From positions 1-64,000 of the forward strand of contig CAMLIL010000006.1 of NCBI GenBank assembly GCA_946480015.1: a DNA stretch of 64,000 nt. The letters are read 5' to 3'. The notes beneath the pieces are model-generated. The model was not told where the DNA came from, searched no databases, and saw only the letters and a program-made list of their open reading frames with translations. The stretch comes from an uncultured Oxalobacteraceae bacterium. GTDB taxonomy: Bacteria > Pseudomonadota > Gammaproteobacteria > Burkholderiales > Burkholderiaceae. Below are positions 1 through 8,338 of the stretch, piece after piece. The translations under genes were made by a program, and so were the position numbers. Numbering within the stretch: the stretch's first letter is position 1; every line of letters begins with the position of its first letter.

Positions 1-2
1 TG

Positions 3-374
3 TGCCAGTCGATCCACGACTTCTACAAGGCCTACGACGTGGCGCGCCTGACCACGGAGATGTACCTGTCGGACATGATCCCGGCGATGAAGCCGTCCGA
101 CGCATTTGCCAAGATGGCGCACCGCGAAATCGAGCGGGTGGCCATCGAAGAGCTGGAAGGACGCATCACGGCGATCCTGCTGACGCCCTACCCGCCCGGC
201 ATTCCGCTGCTCATTCCGGGCGAGCGCTTCAACAGGACCATCGTCGACTACCTGCGCTTCGCGCGCGACTTCAACGAGCGCTTCCCCGGCTTCGAGACCG
301 ACGTGCACGGCCTGGTCAAGCGCGAAGTGGACGGCAAGCGCGGCTACTTCGTCGACTGCGTCAAGCAGTCATAA
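3..374 (+). CDS. Orn/Lys/Arg decarboxylase, C-terminal part (5' end outside window)
   Basis: The reading frame is open from the first bases of the window to a TAA, so only about 123 C-terminal residues are visible. They match the C-terminal domain of PLP-dependent fold-I ornithine/lysine/arginine decarboxylases, with the run LTPYPPGIPLLIPGE and a final FPGFETDVHG. These enzymes decarboxylate a basic amino acid to a polyamine or diamine in the cytoplasm. The PLP lysine and the substrate-determining residues lie outside the window, so the substrate cannot be assigned. The next gene is convergent. Confidence 0.85.
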   Translation, partial: CQSIHDFYKAYDVARLTTEMYLSDMIPAMKPSDAFAKMAHREIERVAIEELEGRITAILLTPYPPGIPLLIPGERFNRTIVDYLRFARDFNERFPGFETDVHGLVKREVDGKRGYFVDCVKQS

Positions 375-452
375 GGGCGGTCGTCCCCGCTTGCGCGAGG
401 ACGACATCCTGCATCCGAAGACGCGGCCGGCGCGGCCGCCGCCTATCGCTGA

Positions 453-1019
453 TCAGGTTTTAGGCAGGGTCACGCCGTGCTGGCCCTGGTACTTCCCGCC
501 GCGGTCCTTGTACGAGGTTTCGCACACTTCATCGCTTTCGAAGAACAGCACCTGCGCGCAGCCCTCGCCGGCGTAGATCTTGGCCGGCAGCGGCGTGGTG
601 TTGGAAAACTCCAGCGTCACATAGCCTTCCCACTCCGGCTCGAACGGCGTCACGTTGACGATGATGCCGCAGCGCGCGTAGGTCGATTTGCCCAGGCAGA
701 CCGTCAGCACATTGCGCGGAATGCGGAAGTATTCGATGGTGCGCGCCAGCGCGAACGAATTGGGCGGAATGATGCACACGTCGCTTTTGATATCGACGAA
801 GGAGTTGGAGTCGAAGTTCTTCGGATCGACGATGGTGCTGTTGATGTTCGTGAAAATCTTGAATTCATCGGCGCAGCGGATGTCGTAGCCATACGACGAG
901 GTGCCATACGAGATGATTTTGCGGCCATCGATTTCGCGGACCTGGCCAGGTTCGAACGGCTCGATCATGCCAGTTGCCGCTGCGGTGCGGCGGATCCATT
1001 TATCGCTTTTGATAGTCAT
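453..1019 (-). CDS. dcd: dCTP deaminase
   Basis: 188 residues, the usual length of Dcd, which deaminates dCTP to dUTP and ammonia as a trimer in pyrimidine deoxynucleotide synthesis. Family motifs are visible: YGYDIRCA near residues 43-50, KSTYAR at 111-116, and VTLEFSN with the presumed catalytic Glu at about 137 inside the [17 protein letters not shown] block. The ATG at 1019 gives a full-length protein. It stands alone, convergent to the decarboxylase and about 80 bp from the alpha/beta hydrolase on the same strand. No truncation. Confidence 0.95.
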   Translation of the reverse strand: MTIKSDKWIRRTAAATGMIEPFEPGQVREIDGRKIISYGTSSYGYDIRCADEFKIFTNINSTIVDPKNFDSNSFVDIKSDVCIIPPNSFALARTIEYFRIPRNVLTVCLGKSTYARCGIIVNVTPFEPEWEGYVTLEFSNTTPLPAKIYAGEGCAQVLFFESDEVCETSYKDRGGKYQGQHGVTLPKT

Positions 1020-1101
1020 CGCGGTGCTTTCGAAGTTGTGTCGCGCCGGGCGCGGAAGTCAATCCCGCGATTTTACGCGAAACCGGGCGCCGCCTGAAGC
1101 T

Positions 1102-1905
1102 TTAAGACCGCTGCGCCAGCAGAGTGGCGATCAGTTCGCCGGTCAGCTCGGCCGTGCGTGCCGGCGACTCCAGCGGGAACAGGTGGCCGCCCGCGATGTC
1201 GCGGTAGTTCGCACCCACCAGGCGGCGCGTGGCGGCACGGCCGGCCTGGCGCAGCTCGACAGAGTCGTGCGCACCGATAAAGCCGATCGGCACCGGAAAC
1301 CGGTCCTGGGTCAGGCGCCCGATATGCAGAGGGATCCCGTCGTAAATTTCGGTTTCGATCGCGCGCGAAAAGCGCAGCTGCACACCACCGTCGGAATGGG
1401 CTTCCAGGCCGTGATCAAGGTAGTCGTCCAGCACGCCCGGCGCGAAGCGGGCGAACAGCGGCTTGGCGCTGAAGTGGGCATGCGCCGCAGCCTGGTCGGG
1501 CCAGACAGTGCGGCGCTTCTCCGACAGGCGCCCCGGCGACAGGCGCATGCCCCAGCCCTGCCGCTTGGCCAGGCGCAGCAGCGTGGCGCGCCAGCCCGCC
1601 ACCACCGGGGAATCGAGCATCACCACGCAGCGCGCCAGCTCCGGGCGCTTGTGGGCTGCCATCATGCTCAGCATGCCGCCCAGCGAATGGCCGAGCAGGA
1701 TGGCCGGCTGGCCGTACCGCTCGACCTGGGCGATCAGCTGGTCGACCAGCGCCGGCCAGCCATCGGTCACCGGGTAGGCGGGATCGTGGCCGTACATGTC
1801 CACTGCGCGCACGTCGAACCGGTCCTCCAGCAGGTGCAGGAACTGCCGGTAGCTACCGGCCGGGAAGCTGTTCCCGTGCGAGAAATGGATAATCGGCTTG
1901 CTCAT
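1102..1905 (-). CDS. alpha/beta-hydrolase family protein
   Basis: 267 residues with an alpha/beta-hydrolase layout. SHGNS near residue 9 fits the oxyanion loop, GHSLGG at 72-77 carries the nucleophile Ser74, and GGHLFP near 239-244 supplies the likely catalytic His. No signal peptide is seen, so it is probably cytoplasmic. The substrate cannot be read from sequence; esterase, lipase or thioesterase activity are all possible. It lies upstream of dcd on the same strand, about 80 bp away, and could share a transcript. Confidence 0.85.
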   Translation of the reverse strand: MSKPIIHFSHGNSFPAGSYRQFLHLLEDRFDVRAVDMYGHDPAYPVTDGWPALVDQLIAQVERYGQPAILLGHSLGGMLSMMAAHKRPELARCVVMLDSPVVAGWRATLLRLAKRQGWGMRLSPGRLSEKRRTVWPDQAAAHAHFSAKPLFARFAPGVLDDYLDHGLEAHSDGGVQLRFSRAIETEIYDGIPLHIGRLTQDRFPVPIGFIGAHDSVELRQAGRAATRRLVGANYRDIAGGHLFPLESPARTAELTGELIATLLAQRS

Positions 1906-1949
1906 GCACCGGATTGTAAAGGCAATCCGGCGCCATGACCGGTCGCCGA

Positions 1950-2849
1950 TTAGAGGGAAACCCCTACGGTGAGCGTGGCCACATAGCCCTGCGTGACGTT
2001 GCCGGTGACGTCGACGATCTGCAGCGAGGTGCCGTCGCTGAACACGTTATCGGTCGCGTAGCTGATGCGCGCGAGGTTGGTGACGCTGGTGCCGTAGCCG
2101 CTGGCGGTATAGGCCTCGGTCAGCGTGGCGCTGGGGAAGCCGAACTGCGACGTCTTGATGCGGTTCGACGCGCTGCCCGCCGACGCCAGGGTCGGATACA
2201 CCTCGAAATGCACGTGCGGCATGCGGCCGTCGTAGCAGCCCGGGAAGATGGTCTGGAAGGTGACGATGCCGCTGCTGTCGGCTTCCTGCACCCCGCGCAG
2301 ATAGTTTTCCGCGGTGATGCCGCTCGAATACATCGAGTAGCGGCCCTCGCGGTCGCAGTGCCACAGATAGACAGTGGCGCCGGCGAGGGTGGCGCAGCTC
2401 GACTTGACGTTGACCAGCTTGAGCTTGATTGTCAGCGGCGTGCCTTGCGCAACGCCAGAGGCGCCAGCCAGGCTGGCGCGGATGTCGCTGCGCACGATCC
2501 CGGCCAGGATCAGCGCATTGGCCACGCCGCTGGCATTGGAATTGGTGCCGTCGCCCGGATACGGGCCGCCGGTTTCCTCCGGGATGACCGCGCAGGTGCT
2601 GCCGTTGGAGGCGGTTACGGTGCCGCTGCTGGTGCTGGTCGAGCCGCTGCCGGTGGTGCTGGTGCTGGTGCCCGTGGTCGTTGTCGTCGTGGCTGCGCTG
2701 GCGGTCGAACCGTCGCCGCCGCCACAGCCGGCCAGCGGAATCGCCGCGCCGGCAAACAGCCAGCGCAAGGACTGGCGCCGGCTGGTGGTCATGTTCAGCA
2801 TGGTCTCGATGTCCTGCGCAAGGCTGTGATTGTGATCGTGATGGTTCAT
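1950..2849 (-). CDS. exported intradiol ring-cleavage dioxygenase-like lipoprotein
   Basis: 299 residues. Near the N-terminus a twin-arginine-like SRRQSLRWL precedes a hydrophobic stretch and a lipobox LAGC, followed by a low-complexity Ser/Thr/Gly linker (about residues 45-80), so it is probably exported as a lipoprotein. The rest resembles the protocatechuate/catechol intradiol dioxygenase beta-sandwich: EETGGPYPGDG, a VYLWHCDREGRYSMY block and MPHVHFEVYP. Tyr and His ligands typical of the non-haem Fe(III) site are present in these motifs. Secreted members of this family are common, but their substrates are mostly unknown. It is the last gene of a same-strand group with the two genes to its right. 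Confidence 0.85.
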   Translation of the reverse strand: MNHHDHNHSLAQDIETMLNMTTSRRQSLRWLFAGAAIPLAGCGGGDGSTASAATTTTTTGTSTSTTGSGSTSTSSGTVTASNGSTCAVIPEETGGPYPGDGTNSNASGVANALILAGIVRSDIRASLAGASGVAQGTPLTIKLKLVNVKSSCATLAGATVYLWHCDREGRYSMYSSGITAENYLRGVQEADSSGIVTFQTIFPGCYDGRMPHVHFEVYPTLASAGSASNRIKTSQFGFPSATLTEAYTASGYGTSVTNLARISYATDNVFSDGTSLQIVDVTGNVTQGYVATLTVGVSL

Positions 2850-2878
2850 CGTGTTTTGCCCTCGTGGTTGGCTGCGCC

Positions 2879-3397
2879 TCAGGCGCTGGTGTTGATCAGA
2901 TTTCCGGATGGGCCGGACGCTTCCAGTTTGCTCGACAGCGTTTGCAGGAACTGGCCCAGTTTCGTGCCCGCGTCGCTGTCGTCCATGCCAAGCGATCCAA
3001 GCAGGGATTCGAACGATGACTGCAGGGCGGTGGCGCTGCTGTCGCCGCTCAAGCTGGTGATCAGGCTTTGCAGGTCGCTCTGGATGCCACCGCCACCGCC
3101 GGCAGGCGGCGGTGGCGGCGCGCCGCCCTCACTGCCGCCCTGCCCGCCCTGCGCATGCAGCGTCTCCATCAGTTGTTGCATGAAGTCGCCCAGCGCCTGC
3201 GCCGGGTCGCTGGTGCTGTCGGTCGCGGCGCCCGTGCTCGCGCCAAGTTCCGACAGGGCGCTGGCAATGGCGCTGACGAAGTCCTCGCCGCGCGCCTTGC
3301 CTGTCGCCTGCGCCGCATCCGTGCTGGCGGCCGAGCCGCGGTATTGCGTGGCCTGGGTTTGAGTCGTGCTGCAGCTTCCTAGTGAGCCGATCGACAT
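2879..3397 (-). CDS. low-complexity hypothetical protein downstream of the spy-like gene
   Basis: 172 residues, unrecognised. It is rich in Ser, Gly, Ala, Gln and Asp, with a proline/glycine-rich linker (APPPPPAGGGGG) near residue 100 between two weakly similar helical halves, each with a leucine-rich F..L..L pattern. No signal peptide or membrane segment is clear. It starts 12 bp after the Spy/CpxP-like gene, suggesting co-transcription and therefore possible Cpx control. The function is unknown. Confidence 0.6.
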   Translation of the reverse strand: MSIGSLGSCSTTQTQATQYRGSAASTDAAQATGKARGEDFVSAIASALSELGASTGAATDSTSDPAQALGDFMQQLMETLHAQGGQGGSEGGAPPPPPAGGGGGIQSDLQSLITSLSGDSSATALQSSFESLLGSLGMDDSDAGTKLGQFLQTLSSKLEASGPSGNLINTSA

Positions 3398-3409
3398 GGG
3401 TCATCCTCC

Positions 3410-3868
3410 TTATTGACGTGGCTCGCGGCGCGGGCCGTCGAATCGGGGCTGCTTGCGCTGCTCGGGGGTCAGCAGCGCCTGCACCTGCGCGTCGGTCCTG
3501 GCCCGCAGCAGCGCCAGTGCGGCGACCGCCTTGCCTTCCGCCTGCGCCAATGCGGCGGCCTTGGCATCATCGAATTTGTCCGAGTCGACCAGGGCGCGCA
3601 GCGCTTCCTGCGCCTTGCGCGCCGCCTTTTCCTGCTCGCGGCGCTGCGGCGCCTGCGCATGCATGATGGCGAACACTTTGTCCTGCTGCTCCTCGCTCAG
3701 GTTCAGACCGTGCGCGAGACCGTGCGCGCCCATCGGCATCGGGCGGCGTTGCTCCATCCTCGGCCCCGCTGGCGGCAGGTCAGCGCCTTCGCCAGCCATG
3801 CTCGGGCTGGCGGCCAGCGCGCACAGCGCCGCGCCGAACACCATGCTCAATCGGGTCACTTGTTTCAT
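3410..3868 (-). CDS. Spy/CpxP-family periplasmic protein
   Basis: The ATG at 3868 is preferred over the longer frame because it opens directly into a signal peptide (MKQVTRLSMVFGAALCALA, cleavage near SMA-GE). The product is 152 residues. The mature part carries the two LTxxQ-type motifs of this family, LSEEQ near residue 55 and LTPEQ near 133, separated by a charged helical segment. Spy and CpxP are periplasmic chaperones; CpxP also inhibits CpxA. It is divergent from cpxR across a CpxR box, supporting a role as target and feedback partner of the neighbouring two-component system. Confidence 0.85.
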   Translation of the reverse strand: MKQVTRLSMVFGAALCALAASPSMAGEGADLPPAGPRMEQRRPMPMGAHGLAHGLNLSEEQQDKVFAIMHAQAPQRREQEKAARKAQEALRALVDSDKFDDAKAAALAQAEGKAVAALALLRARTDAQVQALLTPEQRKQPRFDGPRREPRQ

Positions 3869-3936
3869 GCTTTCTCCAGTTGTTGTTTGAGGACTCGATT
3901 CTGTGCGCCACAACTGTTAAGAGGTGTTAGGCTGGT

Positions 3937-3951
3937 GTAAAAGCACGTAAA
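3937..3951. promoter_or_regulatory. CpxR box between spy-like gene and cpxR
   Basis: The sequence reads GTAAA, five bases, GTAAA, which is exactly the published CpxR recognition pattern GTAAA-N5-GTAAA. It lies 68 bp before the spy-like ATG and 51 bp before the cpxR ATG, so one site can serve both directions. A TATGAT hexamer at 3991-3996 sits only 6 bp before the cpxR ATG, which would give a near-leaderless transcript if used. That last point is inference. Confidence 0.75.
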
Positions 3952-4002
3952 GACAGACCATCAATACGCGGTGAAATTGCGCTGTTTTGCTATGATCGAA
4001 GC

Positions 4003-4689
4003 ATGAACAATGTCTTGTTAATCGACGACGACGTCGAACTGGTCGGCATGTTCCAGGAATATCTGGAACAGGAAGGATTTCACGTCACCTGCGCCCACGA
4101 CGGCGCGGCCGGTGCGCGCGAAGCGCTCACGGGCCAGCACGCCATCGCGGTGCTCGATGTGATGATGCCGCACATGAACGGGCTCGAAACGCTGCGCCGC
4201 ATCCGCGCCAGGAGCCATATGCCGGTGCTGATGCTGACCGGGCGCGGCGACGACACCGACCGCATTCTCGGACTCGAACTGGGCGCCGACGATTACGTCA
4301 CCAAGCCCTGCACCCCGCGCGAACTGACGGCCCGCATTCGCGCCATCCTGCGCCGTACCAATGCCAGCCAGCGCGACGACGGCGGCATGACGCTCACCGT
4401 AGGCAAGCTGTCGATGCAGCCGGAGCAGCGCCGCGCCACCTGGGATGGCAAGCCGATCGAACTGACCAGCACCGAATTCAATCTGCTGGAAGTATTGGCG
4501 CGTAACGCCGGCAAACCGGTCAGCAAGAACGAACTGTCCGAACAGGGACTGGGACGGCCGATGGCGCGCTTCGACCGCAACATCGACGTGCATTTGAGCA
4601 GCCTGCGGCACAAGCTGGGCACCCTGGCCGATGGCCGTTCCTGCCTGCAGACCGTGTACCGGCTCGGCTACCAGCTGATTCGCGACTGA
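4003..4689 (+). CDS. cpxR: CpxR-like response regulator
   Basis: 228 residues, OmpR/PhoB subfamily. The receiver domain has the acidic pocket D8-D10, phospho-acceptor Asp52 (VLDVMMP), Thr79 and Lys101. A winged-helix DNA-binding domain follows from about residue 125, with the typical LTSTEFNLLEVLARN segment and a C-terminal VYRLGYQLI hairpin. It is followed after 2 bp by the sensor kinase. The CpxR box in its own promoter and the divergent Spy/CpxP-like gene support the Cpx assignment (envelope protein-folding stress) over other OmpR-family systems. Confidence 0.88.
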   Translation: MNNVLLIDDDVELVGMFQEYLEQEGFHVTCAHDGAAGAREALTGQHAIAVLDVMMPHMNGLETLRRIRARSHMPVLMLTGRGDDTDRILGLELGADDYVTKPCTPRELTARIRAILRRTNASQRDDGGMTLTVGKLSMQPEQRRATWDGKPIELTSTEFNLLEVLARNAGKPVSKNELSEQGLGRPMARFDRNIDVHLSSLRHKLGTLADGRSCLQTVYRLGYQLIRD

Positions 4690-4691
4690 GC

Positions 4692-6215
4692 ATGGGCCGC
4701 CTTTTCTGGAAGTTCTTCCTGTCGATCCTGCTGGCCCAGCTGGCCGCCACGCTGGGCATCGGCACGGTATTCTGGCTGCGCGACCAAAGCCGCCTGAAGG
4801 CGCTCGAGCGCTACGCCGCCGCTCCCGTCATCGACACCAGCCGCTCGGCCGAATTCTTGATCGACGCCGCGGCGCTCACGCTCAAGCACGGCGGCAAGGA
4901 GGCGCTGCACGACCTGGTGGCCGGCTCGAACCGCATCAGCCTGTTCGTGATCGACGACGACACCGGCCGCGAAATCCTGGGGCGGAAGGTCACCCCGGAA
5001 CTGCGCGCCCAAGCCGCATCCTTGCTGGCCGACGGCACCCGCCACAATGTGGTGCGCATGCTGACGGCTGCCGACGGCAAGCGCTATCTGGTGTTCCTGC
5101 GCTGGCTGGGCGAACGCGGACGCGGCGCCCTCGGCGGCCAGCCTGCTCCGAACGGACCGCGGCCGGACATGGGCCCTGGTCCGGGCCCCGCCTTCGGCAT
5201 GGGGCCGGCTCCCGGACCAGGGCCTGGGCCGGCGCCGATGCAGGCCGGCCCTGCGCAAGGTACGGGCTTGGGTCCCGGCGGCCTGCGCGGCCCGGGCGGC
5301 CCGCCGTTCGAACGCCACTTCTTCCCATTGCAGGCAACGGTGGCTGGCGTGGTCGCCAGTTTCCTGTTCGCCGCACTGCTGGCCTGGTACTTTTCGCGCC
5401 CGATCCGCGCTTTGCGCAACGCCTTCGAAGCGGCCGCCGGCGGTGATCTGGCGCCGCGCTTCACCACGCCGGCCGGCGTGCGCGGCGACGAGCTGACCGA
5501 TCTGGGACGCGATTTCGACAGCATGAGCGCGCAGCTGCGCACCCTGATGGATGGCCAGCGCCGCCTGCTGCACGATGTATCGCACGAACTGCGTTCGCCG
5601 CTGGCGCGCCTGCAGGCCGCCATCGGCCTGGCGCATCAGCAGCCGGACAAGATCGCCGCGTCGCTGGAACGGATCGAGCGCGAGAGCGTACGCATGGACA
5701 AGCTGGTGGGCGAGCTGCTCACGCTGTCGCGCCTGGAGGCGGCGCCGGCGCTGCCAGCCCAGGATGAAATTTCGATCGTGGACCTGGTCGAGGAAATCGT
5801 CGGCGATGCCAGCTTTGAAGCCGAACAGAGCGGACGCAGTATCGCCGTGTCGGGCATGGCCGTCGTCAACGTGCGCGGCGCGCCGGACCTGCTCTGGCGC
5901 GCCATCGAAAACGTGGTGCGCAACGCCATCAAGCATAGTCCGCCCAACGGCACGGTCGGGATCGTGCTGTCGGCCGATGCGCAGTACGTCCGCATCGCGG
6001 TGCTCGACCGGGGGGCCGGCGTCGCACCGTCCGATCTGGCGGCCATCTTCGCGCCCTTCTTCCGCTCGGATCCGACCTCCAACAATGTCGACGGCCACGG
6101 TCTCGGCCTGGCCATCGCCCAGCGCGTGGTGCTGGCGCATGGCGGCACCATCGGCGCCGAAAATCGCGAGGGCGGCGGGCTGCAGGTGACGATCGCGCTG
6201 CCGGTGTTGCACTGA
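4692..6215 (+). CDS. cpxA: CpxA-like sensor histidine kinase with Gly/Pro-rich periplasmic insert
   Basis: 507 residues. It has an N-terminal membrane segment (about 8-28), a periplasmic domain, a second membrane segment (about 218-238), a HAMP region, an H-box HDVSHELRSPLARL with phospho-acceptor His298, and N, G1 and G2 boxes ending in DGHGLGLAIA near 467. Between about residues 150 and 205, just before the second membrane segment, there is a Gly/Pro/Met-rich stretch with GPGPGP-type repeats. This is unusual for CpxA. It overlaps functionally with cpxR (2 bp spacing). A broken second copy of its catalytic domain is present at 10660-10927. Confidence 0.87.
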   Translation: MGRLFWKFFLSILLAQLAATLGIGTVFWLRDQSRLKALERYAAAPVIDTSRSAEFLIDAAALTLKHGGKEALHDLVAGSNRISLFVIDDDTGREILGRKVTPELRAQAASLLADGTRHNVVRMLTAADGKRYLVFLRWLGERGRGALGGQPAPNGPRPDMGPGPGPAFGMGPAPGPGPGPAPMQAGPAQGTGLGPGGLRGPGGPPFERHFFPLQATVAGVVASFLFAALLAWYFSRPIRALRNAFEAAAGGDLAPRFTTPAGVRGDELTDLGRDFDSMSAQLRTLMDGQRRLLHDVSHELRSPLARLQAAIGLAHQQPDKIAASLERIERESVRMDKLVGELLTLSRLEAAPALPAQDEISIVDLVEEIVGDASFEAEQSGRSIAVSGMAVVNVRGAPDLLWRAIENVVRNAIKHSPPNGTVGIVLSADAQYVRIAVLDRGAGVAPSDLAAIFAPFFRSDPTSNNVDGHGLGLAIAQRVVLAHGGTIGAENREGGGLQVTIALPVLH

Positions 6216-6316
6216 TCAGCGTTCGTATCGCGTGAACCGGAATATCGCAATGGGCAATGAGCGCTTCTGCGGCGGGCCGTGCGCGCGTGTCCCACCTGGC
6301 CGCGCCGCTCCGCCGA

Positions 6317-7471
6317 TCATTGCTCCACGGGCTGCGCCACCTCGCGCGCCTGCGCTTCAAGGTCGGCCTGGGCCTCAGCCTTGTCCTCCTGCTTCGGCAA
6401 CGAGGCCGCCTCATCATCCATCTCCATTGCCGGCGGCTGCAAGGCGAGCGGTCGGATCAGGTCCAGGCGCACCGCATACTGCATGCCTTTACGGTAGGCG
6501 GTGGCCGCGATCTGGCCGGCATCGTTAATCGCCTGCGGAAAGCGGATGTCCCAGCCCGGCCTGGGGTCGATCAGTGCATTCAGGCTTTGCATCCGCCGGC
6601 CCCGGTAAATGAAGCCGGACAGGTGGTTGCTGTATCCGACAATGTGGCCATAGATGTTGATGCCGTCGCCCTCGCTGAAGCGGTTCTCCGTTGCCGGGCG
6701 CCGGTCGATATCGACCAGGCGGCCGTTGCTGTAGAAGAAGGCGACCCGGTTATGGATGCCTGTCGGCACCGACGCGAAACCGGTGATCTGGGCGCGATCG
6801 TTAATCGCCAGCCCGACGTTGGGTTCGGAGCCGAGGCCACCCAGGTCGCGCATGACGCCCTTGGTCCAGATGAAGGCACGCAAGGGCTGGTCAGGAAACA
6901 GCAGCGGCCCTGAGCCACCGGTAATCTGGTTACGGTAGTTGAGCGCGTTGGCTAAGGTCAGCGGGTTCTCGAACGGTAGCGAACCAATATCTTTGAACGT
7001 GCCGTCCGGCGAGCGCAGGAAGCCGTGCGGGCCTTCAAACGAATCCGGAATCGCGCCGTATGCGGTGATGAAACCGTTATTGTTGATGTCGGTGTAGATG
7101 GTGATCCTGCCGGGAATGATGCCGATGTCGCGCCGCTGGCCCCGGTAGTAAAGGAAGCCGCGCCGTTTGCCGGATGCCGTGGTCCAATGGCCAAGGACCG
7201 TCCCCTTGTCATTGATGGCGACGGCATCGCTGGCAGTGCCGCCCAATGTGCCCAGGTCCACCAGGCCGGTGCCCCGGTTGAGGAAGCCGTGGATGGATGT
7301 GGCGCTGAATGGATAGTTGCCGATGACGACGCCTGCATTGTTGATATCGGTGGCAGCGCTGTTGGCTGGAGCCACCACCGTGACCCGGTACTCGGGATGA
7401 GCCCCGGCGGCATTGGCCATGCCGACGGTGAGGGAGAGCAGGAACAGCGAAAGACGATGACGGGCTTGCAT
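6317..7471 (-). CDS. exported HAF-repeat protein
   Basis: 384 residues beginning with a signal peptide (about 1-21, cut near ANA-AG). The body is a series of about 45-residue repeats of the HAF type: HGFL..G...DLGTLGG....A..IND.G.V.G. At least six are seen, for example around LVDLGTLGG, RDIGIIPG, KDIGSLP and RDLGGLGS. Such repeats are predicted to form a secreted beta-propeller-like fold of unknown function. It is convergent with cpxA, and remnants of comEC begin just upstream. Confidence 0.8.
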   Translation of the reverse strand: MQARHRLSLFLLSLTVGMANAAGAHPEYRVTVVAPANSAATDINNAGVVIGNYPFSATSIHGFLNRGTGLVDLGTLGGTASDAVAINDKGTVLGHWTTASGKRRGFLYYRGQRRDIGIIPGRITIYTDINNNGFITAYGAIPDSFEGPHGFLRSPDGTFKDIGSLPFENPLTLANALNYRNQITGGSGPLLFPDQPLRAFIWTKGVMRDLGGLGSEPNVGLAINDRAQITGFASVPTGIHNRVAFFYSNGRLVDIDRRPATENRFSEGDGINIYGHIVGYSNHLSGFIYRGRRMQSLNALIDPRPGWDIRFPQAINDAGQIAATAYRKGMQYAVRLDLIRPLALQPPAMEMDDEAASLPKQEDKAEAQADLEAQAREVAQPVEQ

Positions 7472-7629
7472 GATAATCTCCGGAAGTTGACGACGGCCTA
7501 CGCCGCCAGGCGCGGCGATCGCCGCGCCCCGTCACCAAACTACCCGGTCGCTGCGCGCCCTCTTTGGTACGGCACAACGCCGGGGCCGCATCTCGTGTGA
7601 CGGCGGGGGTACGTTGTGCGAGCGAGAAA

Positions 7630-7740
7630 TTGGTGAGGCCATATGTCAACAGCGACAGAGTCGCGCCTGCCGTAGCGCTCGAACACATCAGTTTTCGGAT
7701 GCGGTAGCGGTTGCGATGTGGATGACCCGACTTGCGCAAT
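7630..7740 (-). pseudogene. comEC 3'-end fragment (most decayed copy)
   Basis: About 110 bp match the 3' part of the intact comEC near 22300-22385, including the stretch encoding a NRYR.PK motif near the ComEC C-terminus. There are several substitutions and a small insertion, and no usable reading frame remains. The rest of 7472-7858 holds no other gene I can support. Confidence 0.6.
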
Positions 7741-7858
7741 CGGCTCTGGATCCGCTCTTGCGCAACGCATGCAATAAGCATGGTCAGATCAACATTTCAT
7801 GTGAGAGAATGCATCAAGGAAACTATCGCGTGCAAGTCCACTCAACAAGGGAGCAGAT

Positions 7859-8227
7859 ATGGGGTATAGAGACGATGTCTATAACTTGGGGAATATTATC
7901 GGTTATACCGGCGATGATCCTGCCACCAGAACCGTGTACGTTTATGATGCAGGCACCAAGGAATTCGGCCGATTAACTCAGGCACATGCGCATCAGGACA
8001 ATGTTGGAAGAAACAAAGTAAGAAAAGAGGACGACTATTGGATAGGCAATGAAGGGGGGCGAGGCGTTGAAAAGTATCGGGGACAAATTCGGCACCGTAG
8101 TCGAAATGCCTTCGTTCCGGTAACTGAAGCGATCGCTCTGGAACTGCATCTGCATCAGGTGATCAATCGCGTTCAAAACCTGAAAGCCAAGCACGCGGAG
8201 CATAATACCGACTTGGACGACGATTGA
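7859..8227 (+). CDS. small hypothetical protein between comEC fragments
   Basis: 122 residues, unrecognised. A good ribosome-binding site (AAGGGAG, 6 bp before ATG) supports expression. The protein is hydrophilic, with a YTGDDPATRTVYVYDAG beginning, a basic middle (NKVRKEDDYW) and a helical, His/Leu-rich C-terminus ending in acidic NTDLDDD. No signal peptide or membrane segment is present. Base composition is lower in GC than the flanking core genes, consistent with acquisition. It sits alone between two comEC fragments, upstream of the IS256-family element, and could be an orphan toxin or immunity gene. That is only a guess from context. Confidence 0.55.
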   Translation: MGYRDDVYNLGNIIGYTGDDPATRTVYVYDAGTKEFGRLTQAHAHQDNVGRNKVRKEDDYWIGNEGGRGVEKYRGQIRHRSRNAFVPVTEAIALELHLHQVINRVQNLKAKHAEHNTDLDDD

Positions 8228-8338
8228 GACTCTGACGTTCGATAGAACAAACGTCACTCAGACCCGTTTTGTGCGCAAGGGGTGAAAATCCCTGGTGCGC
8301 TCGATTGCACGACATCAGCGACCGTACCAATAGCGCGG

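Noticed and set aside
4668..6212. 514-codon frame antisense to cpxA
   Set aside because: High-GC shadow of a real gene; the + strand has all histidine-kinase motifs.
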